Origin: Microcoleus vaginatus WJT46-NPBG5
GTDB lineage: Bacteria; Cyanobacteriota; Cyanobacteriia; Cyanobacteriales; Oscillatoriaceae
Reading direction: 5' to 3'
DNA length: 64,000 nt
NCBI GenBank assembly: GCA_019359355.1
Contig: JAHHHM010000027.1
Span: 43,538-107,537 of the forward strand
Shown here: positions 36,836 to 48,780 of the stretch, one piece after another
Position numbering within the stretch: position 1 is the first letter of the stretch
Layout of the letters: each line of letters starts with the position of its first letter
Made by a program: the position numbers and the translations under genes
The notes under the pieces: model-generated
The model's database searches: none
What the model was told of the DNA's origin: nothing
What the model saw: the letters and a program-made list of their open reading frames with translations, nothing else

Positions 36836-37072
36836 TTATTCAATCCACTTAACGTGACGCAGCCAGTTCCAAATGCCGGTTTTCCTTCTGAGGGTAACGC
36901 CTTCACTGTGTTCTTTAACCACATCCTTCAACTCTTCAGGTGTAAAGCTATAACCCAACTCTTCGGCAACTTTTACAAATTCCTGCGGGTTATTGACTGA
37001 TTTAAAATTTTCTTGGACATCACTATCACGAGCGGCAACTGATAAAAATTGCGTAGCACTTTGTTTAGACAT
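36836..37072 (-). CDS. Nif11-family peptide
   Basis: 78 residues from the ATG at 37070-37072 (MSKQSATQFLSVAARD), preceded by AAAGGAG. The Nif11 domain spans most of it: ATQFLSVAARDSDVQENFKS, FVKVAEELGYSFTPEELKDV. This family includes leader regions of cyanobacterial ribosomal peptides as well as nitrogen-fixation-associated peptides. The C-terminal 20 residues are basic and Trp-rich (RRKTGIWNWLRHVKWIE) and lack the double-Gly leader cleavage site and Cys/Ser/Thr core expected of a lanthipeptide. No LanM, ABC peptidase or nif gene is nearby. Confidence 0.85.
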   Translation of the reverse strand: MSKQSATQFLSVAARDSDVQENFKSVNNPQEFVKVAEELGYSFTPEELKDVVKEHSEGVTLRRKTGIWNWLRHVKWIE

Positions 37073-37339
37073 TGTAAAAATCTCCTTTTGCAGTTGGGTT
37101 TTTATTATGCAGGCACAGCTACTATATTTGTAATTAGCTTGACTTATGGAATAAATCCACCCCAAGAAAGATTTTAACCGGCCTGCTCAATCTGTCGTAA
37201 CACAAAACTTCCGAACCTGCAAAAGTCGTAAAAAATGCTTAACAATGCGCTTAATCCGTTTTACTGGCAAAGGTTCGCGCAATTATAAAAACTATTCTGT
37301 GCGCGAACATTTTGCTGCTGAAAGACAGGAAAATTCAAT

Positions 37340-39277
37340 TCACAAGTTCTCAATCAACACCGGCTCTAAATCCTCAGCCGGTTTGAACCCAAAAACCCGC
37401 GAGTAGAAATAAAATTCTCCATCAAGCGCACGTTTGATACTCTCAGCGCGACGAAAACCATGTTGTTCACCCTCAAATAACACATAGGCAACCGGCAAAC
37501 CTTTAGCTTTTAGCGCCTCCACCATCATCTCGGCTTGGTTGGGCGGAACCACCTTGTCTTCCTTTCCCTGGAAAAAAATCACCGGGCAAGAAAGACGATC
37601 TGTGTAATGGATGGGAGAACGTTGCTTGTAAAGGTCTTGCTGTTCAGGATATGGGCCAATCAGCCGGTCTAAGTAACGCGCTTCAAATTTGTGTGTGTCC
37701 CTTGCCAAAACTTCGAGATCGCTGACGCCGTAGTAGCTGGCACCGGCTTTGAAGGTATCGTGAAACACCAGCGCACACAGGGTTGTATAGCCGCCGGCAC
37801 TACCTCCGGCAATGGTTAGCCGCTCACCATCCACCAAACCTTGTTCAGCCAGATAACGCGCCCCATTGCCACAGTCATCCACATCCACCACGCCCCACAT
37901 TTTCTCCAGCCGTTGCCGGTATTCCCGCCCGTAGCCGGTGCTGCCGCCATAATTAACGTCTAAGAAGGCAAACCCGCGACTCGTCCAGTATTGAATGCCC
38001 AAATTCAGCCGGCTGCTGGCTGCTGCGGTTGGCCCTCCGTGACTTTTCACCAGTAGCGGCGGTTTTTCGCCGGCAGGTGCAGTGTAGTCACGGTTTTGGG
38101 GTGGATAGAAGAAGGCATAGGCGGTTAACCCATTTTCCGTTGGGAATTCAATCGTTTGCGGCGTAGACAAGTAACCGCTATCAATTGACATTTCACTGGA
38201 ACGACGCAACACATCCCTCTCACCTGTGGCTAAATTTAGCTGCACAACGCAGGTAGATTCTGAAGGTGAGCCGGCTAAAATCAATCCACGACCTTTGGCA
38301 TCAACCAGTAGCGATGAAATTTCCGTGTAAGGCGTTTCAATTTTTTCAAGCTGTTTTGCCTTAGTATCAAGGCTTGCCAGATGCCAGACGCCTTCCTGGG
38401 TATAGGTGCAGATGATGCGTTCCGCAGAGGCGAAGGTGTAGGTACACATCCCAAACACCCACAGGGGACGCCCAAATTCAGCAGCCATTTCCCATAGCGG
38501 TTCGACTTCACCGGCATTCCAACGGTAAAGATTCCACCAGCCGGTGCGATCACTTACAAAGTATAAAATGCCATCCGGTGACCACTCAGGCTGAAAAATC
38601 GATTCATCCACGCCACCGGCAACCAGTTGACGCTCACCGAGGGAACCATCGGCATTCAGTTGCGCCACCCACAGTTGCGTTCCATCCCACGGCATATTGG
38701 GATGATTCCAACTCAGCCAGCATAAGTGAGAACCATCGGGACTTAGACGCGGTGAGGCATAAAAATCATCGCCTGAAACCAGCACTTCACCGCTATCACC
38801 GCCGGCAAAACTAACACTCACTAGGGTATTTGCCGGCTCATGACTGCTGCCGGTGAAGTCTTCTCGCACACAGATCAGGCGGTTGCGTTGCCGATCAATA
38901 GTGGCATCTGCATAGCGCAGATCCACGCCTGCCGGTGTCAGCGGTTGGGGTTCCGAGTCTGGGGTTTGCCGGTAGAGGCGTTGATCGGCAAAATTGGAAA
39001 AATAAATCGTGCCATCTGCCACGGCAAACGAACCCCCCCCATACTCGTGAACACGGGTGCGAACATTGAAACCGGCTGGGGTGCAGTCAGCGATTTCTCC
39101 CTGTGGCGTTCGTCGCACTAACACGTTGCGTCCACCTTCTGCCGGTCGCATTTCCACCCAGTAGATATCTTCTCCATCCACTGCAATCGGCCCTAAGCCA
39201 ATGGTTTCTGAGACAATTAAATCTGAGGTGACGGGCGATTTCCATGAACCGTAAGGGACTATTTGTGGTGCAGGCAT
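37340..39277 (-). CDS. S9 family peptidase (prolyl-oligopeptidase type)
   Basis: 645 residues: an N-terminal beta-propeller of WD40-like/TolB-like strands (repeats such as [16 protein letters not shown] and [16 protein letters not shown]) and a C-terminal alpha/beta hydrolase domain. The nucleophile Ser lies in [12 protein letters not shown]. The Asp region is [12 protein letters not shown], and the catalytic His is in [12 protein letters not shown]. It would cleave short peptides after proline or remove acylated N-terminal residues. No signal peptide is present, so it is cytosolic. CTGGAGAA precedes the ATG. Confidence 0.93.
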   Translation of the reverse strand: MPAPQIVPYGSWKSPVTSDLIVSETIGLGPIAVDGEDIYWVEMRPAEGGRNVLVRRTPQGEIADCTPAGFNVRTRVHEYGGGSFAVADGTIYFSNFADQRLYRQTPDSEPQPLTPAGVDLRYADATIDRQRNRLICVREDFTGSSHEPANTLVSVSFAGGDSGEVLVSGDDFYASPRLSPDGSHLCWLSWNHPNMPWDGTQLWVAQLNADGSLGERQLVAGGVDESIFQPEWSPDGILYFVSDRTGWWNLYRWNAGEVEPLWEMAAEFGRPLWVFGMCTYTFASAERIICTYTQEGVWHLASLDTKAKQLEKIETPYTEISSLLVDAKGRGLILAGSPSESTCVVQLNLATGERDVLRRSSEMSIDSGYLSTPQTIEFPTENGLTAYAFFYPPQNRDYTAPAGEKPPLLVKSHGGPTAAASSRLNLGIQYWTSRGFAFLDVNYGGSTGYGREYRQRLEKMWGVVDVDDCGNGARYLAEQGLVDGERLTIAGGSAGGYTTLCALVFHDTFKAGASYYGVSDLEVLARDTHKFEARYLDRLIGPYPEQQDLYKQRSPIHYTDRLSCPVIFFQGKEDKVVPPNQAEMMVEALKAKGLPVAYVLFEGEQHGFRRAESIKRALDGEFYFYSRVFGFKPAEDLEPVLIENL

Positions 39278-39430
39278 TTAAATTCTCCAGTCATGCTGAG
39301 CTTTTGAAATCCTGAGTGATGGGCGAGTGCCGGCACTCCCCTAAAAAAGCGGTTTGTGCCTGACTTCTTCGCGCCAGAAAAGGAAGTCAGGAACCGAGTA
39401 AAAAAAGGCGTCTACAAAGCTGATTTGCTG

Positions 39431-39865
39431 TTATCGATTAGCCCTGATTCCCATAAGAAGAGGTGCGAGGAAAGCGCATACTAACAGCAATATCCAAAGC
39501 CGGCCTTCCCAGATGTAATAATCAGCCAGCACACAGGTACTAGAAACCAGGGTTTTATAAGTTTCCGGGCACTGTCTGGGAATATTCCAAACATAGGCTT
39601 TAAGGATTAAATCCGCAATGGCAGACAGTCCTACCCATAAAAAACCCGTTCCTAAGACAGAACTTCCCCAAGTAGCTCCTCGATTTTGTCGAGCATAGAT
39701 CCACGCTAATACAAAGAAAACGACGATCAGCACGGCTATTTTATAAACATGAGATCCGTACTCCCCATATCCTGGGGCAATAAACAGATCGGCGATAGAA
39801 TTATTACCGGCACCTATGGCAAAAGCAATCAACCATAAAACAATTGCAAGACCAAAATTCACCAT
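39431..39865 (-). CDS. Hypothetical four-helix membrane protein
   Basis: 144 residues with four transmembrane helices (FGLAIVLWLIAFAIGAG, IAVLIVVFFVLAWIYA, LGTGFLWVGLSAIADLILK, LWILLLVCAFLAPLLMG). Two cysteines lie in the loop between helices three and four (RQCPETYKTLVSSTCVLAD) and could pair. Family unknown. It starts seven bases after the truB stop, so it belongs to the same transcript. Confidence 0.75.
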   Translation of the reverse strand: MVNFGLAIVLWLIAFAIGAGNNSIADLFIAPGYGEYGSHVYKIAVLIVVFFVLAWIYARQNRGATWGSSVLGTGFLWVGLSAIADLILKAYVWNIPRQCPETYKTLVSSTCVLADYYIWEGRLWILLLVCAFLAPLLMGIRANR

Positions 39866-39872
39866 ATTTTTT

Positions 39873-40838
39873 TCACTGGATGGGGTTCAATACAACTTGA
39901 GGAATGAGTACCGGCTCTGTTTCTAAATTCTCAAGCTTGCCAATCCCCAAAAGTTGGCTATCTTCATGATGAACTCGCACAACTGTTGTGGGATTTTGCA
40001 GTGACTCGTCAAATTTAGAACTTACTGATTCTAAACTGCTATCTTCACCGGAATTTACAATCAAATCCCTAAACTCTAAAATTTTTTGTCCCTGACACCA
40101 GCGCCGCGCTTCGGGTGCCGCCAAGGTAACGGCGCTTAAATGGGCCAAAACGGCTGCCGGTGAAATCGGTTGAAATGCTCCTTGCTCTAGCTGTTCATCT
40201 AAGGTGTCAAATGTCAAGCTGTCTGCCAAAGTAAAGCCGCTGCTTTCCGTGCGAATCAGACGGGCTAGGGTGCCGCCGGTATTTAAAGCTGCACCGAGAT
40301 CCCGCGCAATGGCCCGAATATACGTTCCTGGGCCACAGGCAATCGTCAGCTCGATTTCGGGAAAATCTGCCGGCTTGTAGTCCAAAATTTCGATTTTGAA
40401 GATCTCTACCGTTCGCGCCGGCACCTCAATCGTTTCGCCGGCACGCGCCATGTTATACAAGCGTTTACCCTGCACCTGAATCGCGCTGTAGTTCGGTGGG
40501 ATCTGCTGGATTTTACCCACGAACGAATCCATCAGCGCCTTTTCCACCGTTTCCCGACTTAACCCAGACACCGGCACCTGAGAAAGAATTTCCCCTTCTA
40601 AGTCATCCGTCGCCGTTCGGATGCCCAGGCGAATGGTAGCCTGGTAAGCCTTATCTGCCCTAAGAAATTGCAGCAACCGCGTCGCATTGCCCACAGCGAT
40701 GGGTAAGACGCCGGTGGCAGCCGGATCTAAGGTGCCGGCGTGTCCCACGCGCTTAATTCGCAATAGACGGCGCATCCTCGCAACACAATCGTGGGAGGTA
40801 AAACCGGCAGGCTTGTTTAAGTTTACGAACCCTTGCAC
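39873..40838 (-). CDS. truB: tRNA pseudouridine-55 synthase
   Basis: Makes pseudouridine at position 55 in the T-loop of tRNAs. 321 residues from a GTG start at 40836-40838 (MQGFVNLNKPAGFTSHDCV). The catalytic Asp38 lies in HAGTLDPAATGVLPIAVG. Other markers are KAYQATIRLGIRTATDD and CGPGTYIRAIARDLG. The C-terminus beyond about residue 240 diverges and includes a serine/aspartate-rich insert (GEDSSLESVSSKFDES). It is followed after seven bases by a membrane-protein gene. Confidence 0.96.
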   Translation of the reverse strand: MQGFVNLNKPAGFTSHDCVARMRRLLRIKRVGHAGTLDPAATGVLPIAVGNATRLLQFLRADKAYQATIRLGIRTATDDLEGEILSQVPVSGLSRETVEKALMDSFVGKIQQIPPNYSAIQVQGKRLYNMARAGETIEVPARTVEIFKIEILDYKPADFPEIELTIACGPGTYIRAIARDLGAALNTGGTLARLIRTESSGFTLADSLTFDTLDEQLEQGAFQPISPAAVLAHLSAVTLAAPEARRWCQGQKILEFRDLIVNSGEDSSLESVSSKFDESLQNPTTVVRVHHEDSQLLGIGKLENLETEPVLIPQVVLNPIQ

Positions 40839-40960
40839 AGCACAATCATCCGATAAAAAGCCTGTGCTATTGTACTGTTTCTAGTGACCTACGACTTTTT
40901 GTGATCAAAGTCCAGTCATCCCATCAGTATTTCAATCCAATCTGCCCACCGCACCAATAG

Positions 40961-42754
40961 CTACCGGCGCTGAAGTGCTTCATTGAGTTGAGTCTCAGTT
41001 AAAGATTCGATCAGACTGAGAGACAGGGGTTCTCGGCTAATGGCTTCGGCATAGGATGCTCGCAGATAAGGCCGGTATTGGGGATCTCCCGCAATATGGG
41101 TTTTAAAAAAAGCCAAACTTAACGCAGAAATATAGCGACGAGCTTGGCCAGGGGTTGGGCCAATCACGTCAGAGGGAATGGCTACAACGCCACCCCCGCC
41201 GTCTGCTTCAGCCAGGGTAGAAAAGTGTGTGCCCCCGTTCATCACAACAAGATACTTTTCTGGTGCCGTTAGCCAAGTAAACGGTTGAATCTGTTCCGGC
41301 AAAGCCGGTGCGGCTGTATCCGCACTACCGGCAACTAGCATCACCGGCACTTGAATCTTACTCAGGCTTTCAGAACCCAGAACGCTACTATTAACCGGGT
41401 TAATCGCGATTACCGCCTTGACGCGTTCATCGCTTAAGTCATACTGCACAGCATCTGGCAACTCTGCCGCCCGACATTGCAGCAGCAGCGAGATATTCCA
41501 AGATCCATCTGAGTTAGGGCACTCTTGTCTCAGTTGGTTAAAGTTGATCGGCGCGCCCGCCAGCGCTAGAGAGGTATAGCCGCCGAAGGACTGACCGAGG
41601 ACTCCTACCTGTTGCAAATTAAGCCGGCCTTGCAGCTGGGGGTCAGTTTTTTCTAGCTGGGTGAGTGTGTCTAGCAAATACTTCACATCCAGCGGTCTAT
41701 AGACAAATTCCGTAGGTTCTGCGACGTCACTCGCTGTGCCGCTGAGCAACGCTTGCAACTGTCGCGCATCGCTGCCGGGATGCTGAGGAACTGCAACAAC
41801 AAAGCCGTAGGAAGCCAGATGTTCGGCTAAATACCGAAACGTCTTGCGATCTGAACCTAAGCCGTGGGAGATGACAATCACCGGCGCAGCTTGACGAGTG
41901 GGTTGCTGAGGCAGGTAAATATCAACAGGAAAAATCCGTTCATCCGTTATTGCTGTTGGGATCTGGGCATTGCGAATGGTGATTTCAATCGATTTCACTT
42001 CGCTAGTGAACGGCCCAGTCCGCCATAAATTTAACTGGCCGCCAAGCGCCACCGGCAATTCAGAAGATGTGGGATTGCTCGCTACAGGGATGCCACCAAA
42101 CCCAGGCTGTGACGCTGCCTCCGTTGTAGAAAGCCCGTCAACCAAGGCAATTGCCTGATTCGTTTGATTGATTGCTTGTTGCAATTGCCGAGCAATTCGC
42201 TGAACACTTTGCAAGTCGATGCGAATGCTGTCGGTGGGAAACTTACGCAGCACATTTAACAGCGTTAATCCTTCCGGATCAGCGGCTGCTAAGATCAATG
42301 CCGAGCGAATTGCAAATGGACCTTCCTGCCGCGCGCCGGTTTGGATCACTTGCCCCAGCCGCTCTACCAGGGTTTCTCCTTGCTGGGTATAAAGAAACTG
42401 GGAAATGGTGACGGGAGTGAGATCCGCACGGGTTAGAAGAATCTCCCGTAGTTGTTGCAATTGTTCTGGCGGGACGTATTGGGCGTAGACGGCTAAATCT
42501 TCATCGATTTTGCCTTCCTTGGCAAAGGCTTCTAAGGCGGAGATGGAAATTGAGCGCTCAAGCACCGCGTAGGAAGCGTAAATCTTTTCTGCTGCGAGGG
42601 TTGGAGTTGCGGTCAAAACTGCCGGCAGCAGCCAAAGACTGAGGTTTAACAGCAGGCTTTTAGATAAATTTGAATGTGTGCCGGTGGGACGAGCGATTAA
42701 ACGCCGGCCAGAGCGTTTGGCAGTGGCAAATAACACAGGAAACAGACAATTCAT
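40961..42754 (-). CDS. DUF1400-containing alpha/beta hydrolase
   Basis: 597 residues. An N-terminal signal/anchor segment lies near residues 33-55 (LLLNLSLWLLPAVLTATPTLA). A DUF1400 domain follows (YASYAVLERSISISALEAFAKEG), then an alpha/beta hydrolase domain similar to platelet-activating-factor acetylhydrolases. Catalytic triad candidates: Ser in LGQSFGGYTSL, Asp in VAGSADTAAP and His in NGGTHFSTL, with the oxyanion HGLGSD. Probably an exported esterase or lipase; the substrate is unknown. The architecture is characteristic of cyanobacteria. Confidence 0.87.
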   Translation of the reverse strand: MNCLFPVLFATAKRSGRRLIARPTGTHSNLSKSLLLNLSLWLLPAVLTATPTLAAEKIYASYAVLERSISISALEAFAKEGKIDEDLAVYAQYVPPEQLQQLREILLTRADLTPVTISQFLYTQQGETLVERLGQVIQTGARQEGPFAIRSALILAAADPEGLTLLNVLRKFPTDSIRIDLQSVQRIARQLQQAINQTNQAIALVDGLSTTEAASQPGFGGIPVASNPTSSELPVALGGQLNLWRTGPFTSEVKSIEITIRNAQIPTAITDERIFPVDIYLPQQPTRQAAPVIVISHGLGSDRKTFRYLAEHLASYGFVVAVPQHPGSDARQLQALLSGTASDVAEPTEFVYRPLDVKYLLDTLTQLEKTDPQLQGRLNLQQVGVLGQSFGGYTSLALAGAPINFNQLRQECPNSDGSWNISLLLQCRAAELPDAVQYDLSDERVKAVIAINPVNSSVLGSESLSKIQVPVMLVAGSADTAAPALPEQIQPFTWLTAPEKYLVVMNGGTHFSTLAEADGGGGVVAIPSDVIGPTPGQARRYISALSLAFFKTHIAGDPQYRPYLRASYAEAISREPLSLSLIESLTETQLNEALQRR

Positions 42755-43058
42755 TCCTCAAGCCTCTTATACCAGTTTGGGTTTTGAATTTCGGATTTTG
42801 GAGCGATCAGGCCAATTTTAATTACACCTTTTCCCATAGAAAAACAGAGCAAAACCAGAGCGTCATTTTTTTCGAGCCGTTAGATAAAAGAGCCGCTATT
42901 AACGACTACAGACGGTCAAAGGTAGTTCTAAGTGTCGGAGACTTTTTGCTGAGGCCGGTGGTGATGAGGTGATTTTCTGCAATCATGATTGCCGGCCTAC
43001 TTTTGTGACGAACTCACCTCATTGCTAAATAGCTCACTTTTATTTATGAGATTGTGCG
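42755..43058. other. Intergenic region upstream of the DUF1400 hydrolase
   Basis: About 300 bp between two reverse-strand genes. A 100-codon + strand frame overlapping the start of the hydrolase has no protein character. I see no hairpin or repeat apart from GCCGGC sites. Confidence 0.35.
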
Positions 43059-43997
43059 CTAAGCTAGATTAACTTTAGGCCGTTTTCCTAACGCAATCGT
43101 TATTGAACCACAGACTACCAAAATAGCCCCCATTAATCCTAAAATTGTGAGGCGTTCTGGTGGGATTAAATTTGGCGCTAAAAATGAAACGACCCAAATA
43201 GACATTAAAGTAACAACGGGAGTCAAAGCTAACATGGCACTGACTCGTGATGCTTCCCAGTGTTCTAACGATTCTGCAAAAGCCCCGTAAGCCAAGGCTG
43301 TGTTTAAAGCGCAAAAAAGTAACATTCCCAAGTGTAAATGACTTAGAGTTAAAATCTGTTTTGGTGCGGCAAAAGGGCTGAACACAAGCGTACAGCCGGC
43401 ATAGATCATTAACATAATGCTTGCTGAAGGCAATTTATGCAGCAATTGCTTTTGCGCTAATGCATAAACCGCCCACGTTGCTGCTGCAATCACAATCAAT
43501 CCGCTGCCGGCTAAATATTGAGTGGGGTTCGTGATTAAATTTCGTAATTTTTCATGAAAAAACAGGCTAAATCCTGACGTTAAAACCGCAACACCGGCCC
43601 ACTGCCGCAACGTGTACCGTTCTTTAAACACAACCAGTCCTCCTAACCCCAAAAGTACGGGAGCTAGCTGTACCAGAACTTGTGCATTTGCGGGCGAGGT
43701 TTGGATTAATCCTTGCTGGAAAAGCAGGTAATTAATCGCTAAAAATATTATCGCAATTGCCAACAATCCTAAAGGCATTGAGCGAAGTTTTTGGGGTGCC
43801 GGTAATTGCTGCCTTGCTGCTAAATAAATGACGAGGACTGTAAACGATAGGAGAAAGCGAAACCAGGTAACGGTATATACATCAAGCGCTTGAAGTGTTA
43901 CTGTCAAAGCGATGGGCAAAATTCCCCAAAGAAAAACAGTTATGAGAGATAGCGCTAACCCTAAACGCCACCGGCCTGAAGTCTGATGAAGTTGCAT
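43059..43997 (-). CDS. EamA-family (DMT superfamily) transporter
   Basis: 312 residues with ten predicted transmembrane helices in two EamA halves (first about 14-145, second about 160-300). Characteristic are LFWGILPIALTV-like opening, TVTWFRFLLSFTVLVIY, NAQVLVQLAPVLLGLGGLVVFKERYTLRQWAG and the second-half TPVVTLMSIWVVSF. The substrate is a metabolite (amino acid or nucleoside type) and cannot be told from sequence. It lies just upstream of ligA's end on the same strand. Confidence 0.9.
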   Translation of the reverse strand: MQLHQTSGRWRLGLALSLITVFLWGILPIALTVTLQALDVYTVTWFRFLLSFTVLVIYLAARQQLPAPQKLRSMPLGLLAIAIIFLAINYLLFQQGLIQTSPANAQVLVQLAPVLLGLGGLVVFKERYTLRQWAGVAVLTSGFSLFFHEKLRNLITNPTQYLAGSGLIVIAAATWAVYALAQKQLLHKLPSASIMLMIYAGCTLVFSPFAAPKQILTLSHLHLGMLLFCALNTALAYGAFAESLEHWEASRVSAMLALTPVVTLMSIWVVSFLAPNLIPPERLTILGLMGAILVVCGSITIALGKRPKVNLA

Positions 43998-44112
43998 TAA
44001 CTTGGCAATTATCCCTTTAAAGGTTTAATTTTCCCCGATTTCCTAAAAGTGCGCTTCCTCCAATTGGGTGATTTCCCAAAGTTGAGGTTATTTTAGATTT
44101 TAGGAATTGTTT

Positions 44113-46197
<2,085 letters not shown>

Positions 46198-46411
46198 TTA
46201 GGGATTTTAGTCCGGGAATGGGATGTTTGGGGACGCCGGCATGGTGCCGGTGTGCAATGACAGGGAGTAGCCATAACGGTTAATTTGTTATTAATAAATC
46301 ATATTTTTTCAACCCTAATTTATCGCTCTCAATAGCACTGACTCGCCGCTTTGCTATCGCCTAACACTCAATCGGTTAAATTGACGAATAATTGCTTGCT
46401 CAATCAGGCTT

Positions 46412-47242
46412 TTACATAAAATTGCCTTCACCGGCAGCAAAAAGTTGACCGGATGGGGGGGCTTGAAATCTGGAATAAGAAGTTATCCGATAAGCTGTTT
46501 TGAGGGATCTTTCCGATGCCGGCAGCAATTGAATATCGGTTAAGTTAACTTCTGTGGTGTCTTGCTGTCCGAGTTCCAAGCTGCGAACAGCTTGGTGCGT
46601 TGAAATATAGTAATCTCCGACTTTTTTGTAAGTATCTTTAAATTCTAATTTTTCCAGCACGTCGCCGGTTTGGGCATATTTGAATGTGGCGATATAACGA
46701 GTGCCTAAATAACCTGCCGGTGTATCTTCTGAATCTAATAAATCTACCGTGACTAAAACCGGCCCGGTAAATCGGTTAACTTGGGTGATTTTTTCCGCTT
46801 TAACTTCGTAAAAAGAGGGAGTATCTCCGCCTTTCTGATCAATTTTTACTGCGCCGGCATTGCTCGTTTCGCCAAATGTAAAGGTGTGTGTGCCGTGCGC
46901 GAGTTTGAACGGAACGGATCTGCGGTGTGTCACCATCATCCGTAGTTGGTTGGAAACAGTTTCTGAGGCTTCGTTACTTTCTATGCCGGCAACTTCAATG
47001 CTGAGATCAGAATTGATGCGGATTTGGCCTTTATAGGTTTCTCCGTCTTGCTTCACTTCCACTGTTGCAGTGTAGCCGGGAAATTTGCTGTCCCAAGTGT
47101 AACGGTTGTCGTAGGCGCTGCGAAAAACATCAAGAGCAGTTGTTGATTGCGCGAATACCGGCCCGCTAAACCCCCAGCTGGCGACGGTTAAAATTAAGCT
47201 CAGTCCCCACAGGACAATTTGGCGTTTTAGTGATTGTTGCAT
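46412..47242 (-). CDS. DUF3386 family exported protein
   Basis: About 276 residues from the ATG at 47240-47242 (MQQSLKRQIVLWG), which gives a textbook signal peptide (KR, then LSLILTVASWGF, cleavage after VFA). An in-frame ATG at 47287 has GGAGG only three bases before it and would overlap the promoter space of the divergent SDR gene; I prefer the shorter start. The body matches DUF3386: FRSAYDNRYTWDSKFPGYTATVEVK, GQIRINSDLSIEV, KDTYKKVGDYYIST. Function is unknown; the family is largely cyanobacterial. Confidence 0.85.
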   Translation of the reverse strand: MQQSLKRQIVLWGLSLILTVASWGFSGPVFAQSTTALDVFRSAYDNRYTWDSKFPGYTATVEVKQDGETYKGQIRINSDLSIEVAGIESNEASETVSNQLRMMVTHRRSVPFKLAHGTHTFTFGETSNAGAVKIDQKGGDTPSFYEVKAEKITQVNRFTGPVLVTVDLLDSEDTPAGYLGTRYIATFKYAQTGDVLEKLEFKDTYKKVGDYYISTHQAVRSLELGQQDTTEVNLTDIQLLPASERSLKTAYRITSYSRFQAPPSGQLFAAGEGNFM

Positions 47243-47306
47243 AACAGTGGTTTCAATAGAGTAGTCTTGTTCAAAATGGTTTAGCATATTCCTCCGGTCA
47301 GTCAAG

Positions 47307-48026
47307 ATGAATGACAACAAAAAGATAGCTGTGATCACCGGCGCAAATCGTGGACTCGGATTGGAAACTTGCCGGCAACTCGCCAGTCAGGGCGTTTCTG
47401 TCATTCTCACCAGCCGCGATCCCTCGAAAGGCAAGGAAGCAGCCTCACTTCTGCAATCAGAAGGATTAGAGGTGGCTTCCCACCCGCTAGATGTCACCCG
47501 CAGTGAGAGTATCCAGCAGTTGCAGCAATACCTGCGTCAAGAATTTGGGCGTTTAGATGTGCTGGTTAACAATGCCGGTGTCTTGAAAGATTCACGAGAT
47601 CCGGTCGAGGCAAGTATTTTTAACACTAAAATTGATGCCTTGCGAACAACGCTTGAAACGAATCTATACGCGCCCTTGCTGCTTTGCCAAGCCCTAATTC
47701 CGCTGATGAAGAAGGGGGATTACGGACGAGTTGTGAATGTGTCTTCTAGCTTAGGGCAACTGTCGGAAATGAGTGCCGGATATCCAACTTATCGCATTTC
47801 CAAAACAGCTCTGAATGCGGTGACGGGGCTTCTGGCGGCTGAATTGCAAGGGACAAATATTTTGGTGAATTCTGCTTGTCCGGGCTGGGTTAAAACAGAT
47901 ATGGGTGGCCCAGATGCTCCCGCAGATCCAAAAGAAGGCGTGAAAACGATTGTTTGGCTGGCCACGCTGCCGGATGGTGGGCCAACCGGCGGTTTTTTCA
48001 GAGATCAGCAGCCGATTGCTTGGTAA
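47307..48026 (+). CDS. Short-chain dehydrogenase/reductase
   Basis: 239 residues with classic SDR motifs: cofactor binding VITGANRGLGLETCRQLA, NNAGVLKDSRD, catalytic Ser in VVNVSSSLG and Tyr-x3-Lys in YPTYRISKTALN. The GANRGLG and R37 region favours NADPH. The pattern is close to carbonyl-reductase-like SDRs, substrate unknown. It is followed 16 bp later by a cyclase-family gene on the same strand, so both probably act in one pathway. Confidence 0.92.
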   Translation: MNDNKKIAVITGANRGLGLETCRQLASQGVSVILTSRDPSKGKEAASLLQSEGLEVASHPLDVTRSESIQQLQQYLRQEFGRLDVLVNNAGVLKDSRDPVEASIFNTKIDALRTTLETNLYAPLLLCQALIPLMKKGDYGRVVNVSSSLGQLSEMSAGYPTYRISKTALNAVTGLLAAELQGTNILVNSACPGWVKTDMGGPDAPADPKEGVKTIVWLATLPDGGPTGGFFRDQQPIAW

Positions 48027-48042
48027 GCCTCCCACCCACTGA

Positions 48043-48744
48043 ATGCACGAGAAACCGGCTTTTTCAACCATCAATTACTCGCGGGTGATCCATTTGAGTC
48101 ATGGCATCAACCCACAGATTCCCCAATGGCCCAATGATCCGCCGGTGGAATTTGAGCCGGCAGCGGAATTAGACAAAGATGGCTATTACCTTCGGCGCTT
48201 TTCAATGGGAGAGCACAGCGCTACTCATATCAACGCGCCAAACAGTTTTCACGCCGATGGTGTGGGAATCGATGCTTACTCCGCCGAGTCTTTAGTGGTG
48301 TCGGCAGTCGTGATCAATATTCGCACCCAATCTACTACAAATCCTGATTATGCGCTCACGATAGCGGATGTCCTCGCTTGGGAGCAACAGCACGGTAAAA
48401 TTTTGGCCGGCAGTGTAGTGCTGTTGTATACCGGCTGGCTGGAAAAGTGGTTAAATCCCGTTGCGTTTCTCAATGAAATGCACTTTCCTGGGTTTGCCGC
48501 AGAAACGACGCGCTTTTTACTCGATGAACGTCAGATTGCCGGGGTGGGAATTGATACGCATGGGGTGGATGGATCAGATACCACCTTTGCTACAAACCGG
48601 CAAGTATTAAAACGCCAGGGGATTGTGTTGGAAAATCTAACGAATTTAGATCGCTTGCCTCCTACCGGTACCACTTTAGTGATTGGAATTCTACGCTTGC
48701 GCGAGGGATCTGGATCGCCGGCGGCAGTGATGGCGTTTTATTAA
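48043..48744 (+). CDS. Cyclase family protein (kynurenine-formamidase-like)
   Basis: 233 residues of the PF04199 fold. Metal-binding motif HSATHINAPNSFHADG is in place of HxGTHxDxPxHF; the middle Gly and Asp are Ala and Asn. Also visible are HLSHGINPQIPQWPNDPP and GVGIDTHGVDGSD. Typical members hydrolyse N-formylkynurenine or related amides using Zn2+ or Mn2+. Without other tryptophan-degradation genes nearby, the substrate is undefined. It sits 16 bp after the SDR gene. Confidence 0.87.
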   Translation: MHEKPAFSTINYSRVIHLSHGINPQIPQWPNDPPVEFEPAAELDKDGYYLRRFSMGEHSATHINAPNSFHADGVGIDAYSAESLVVSAVVINIRTQSTTNPDYALTIADVLAWEQQHGKILAGSVVLLYTGWLEKWLNPVAFLNEMHFPGFAAETTRFLLDERQIAGVGIDTHGVDGSDTTFATNRQVLKRQGIVLENLTNLDRLPPTGTTLVIGILRLREGSGSPAAVMAFY

Positions 48745-48780
48745 TGCTAATTGGCTAATTAATAGCTATCAATTTCCACT

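Noticed and set aside
47243..47338. Longer N-terminus of the DUF3386 gene
   Set aside because: The longest frame would overlap the divergent SDR gene and place the signal peptide far inside the protein. The MQQSLKRQ start gives a normal signal peptide.
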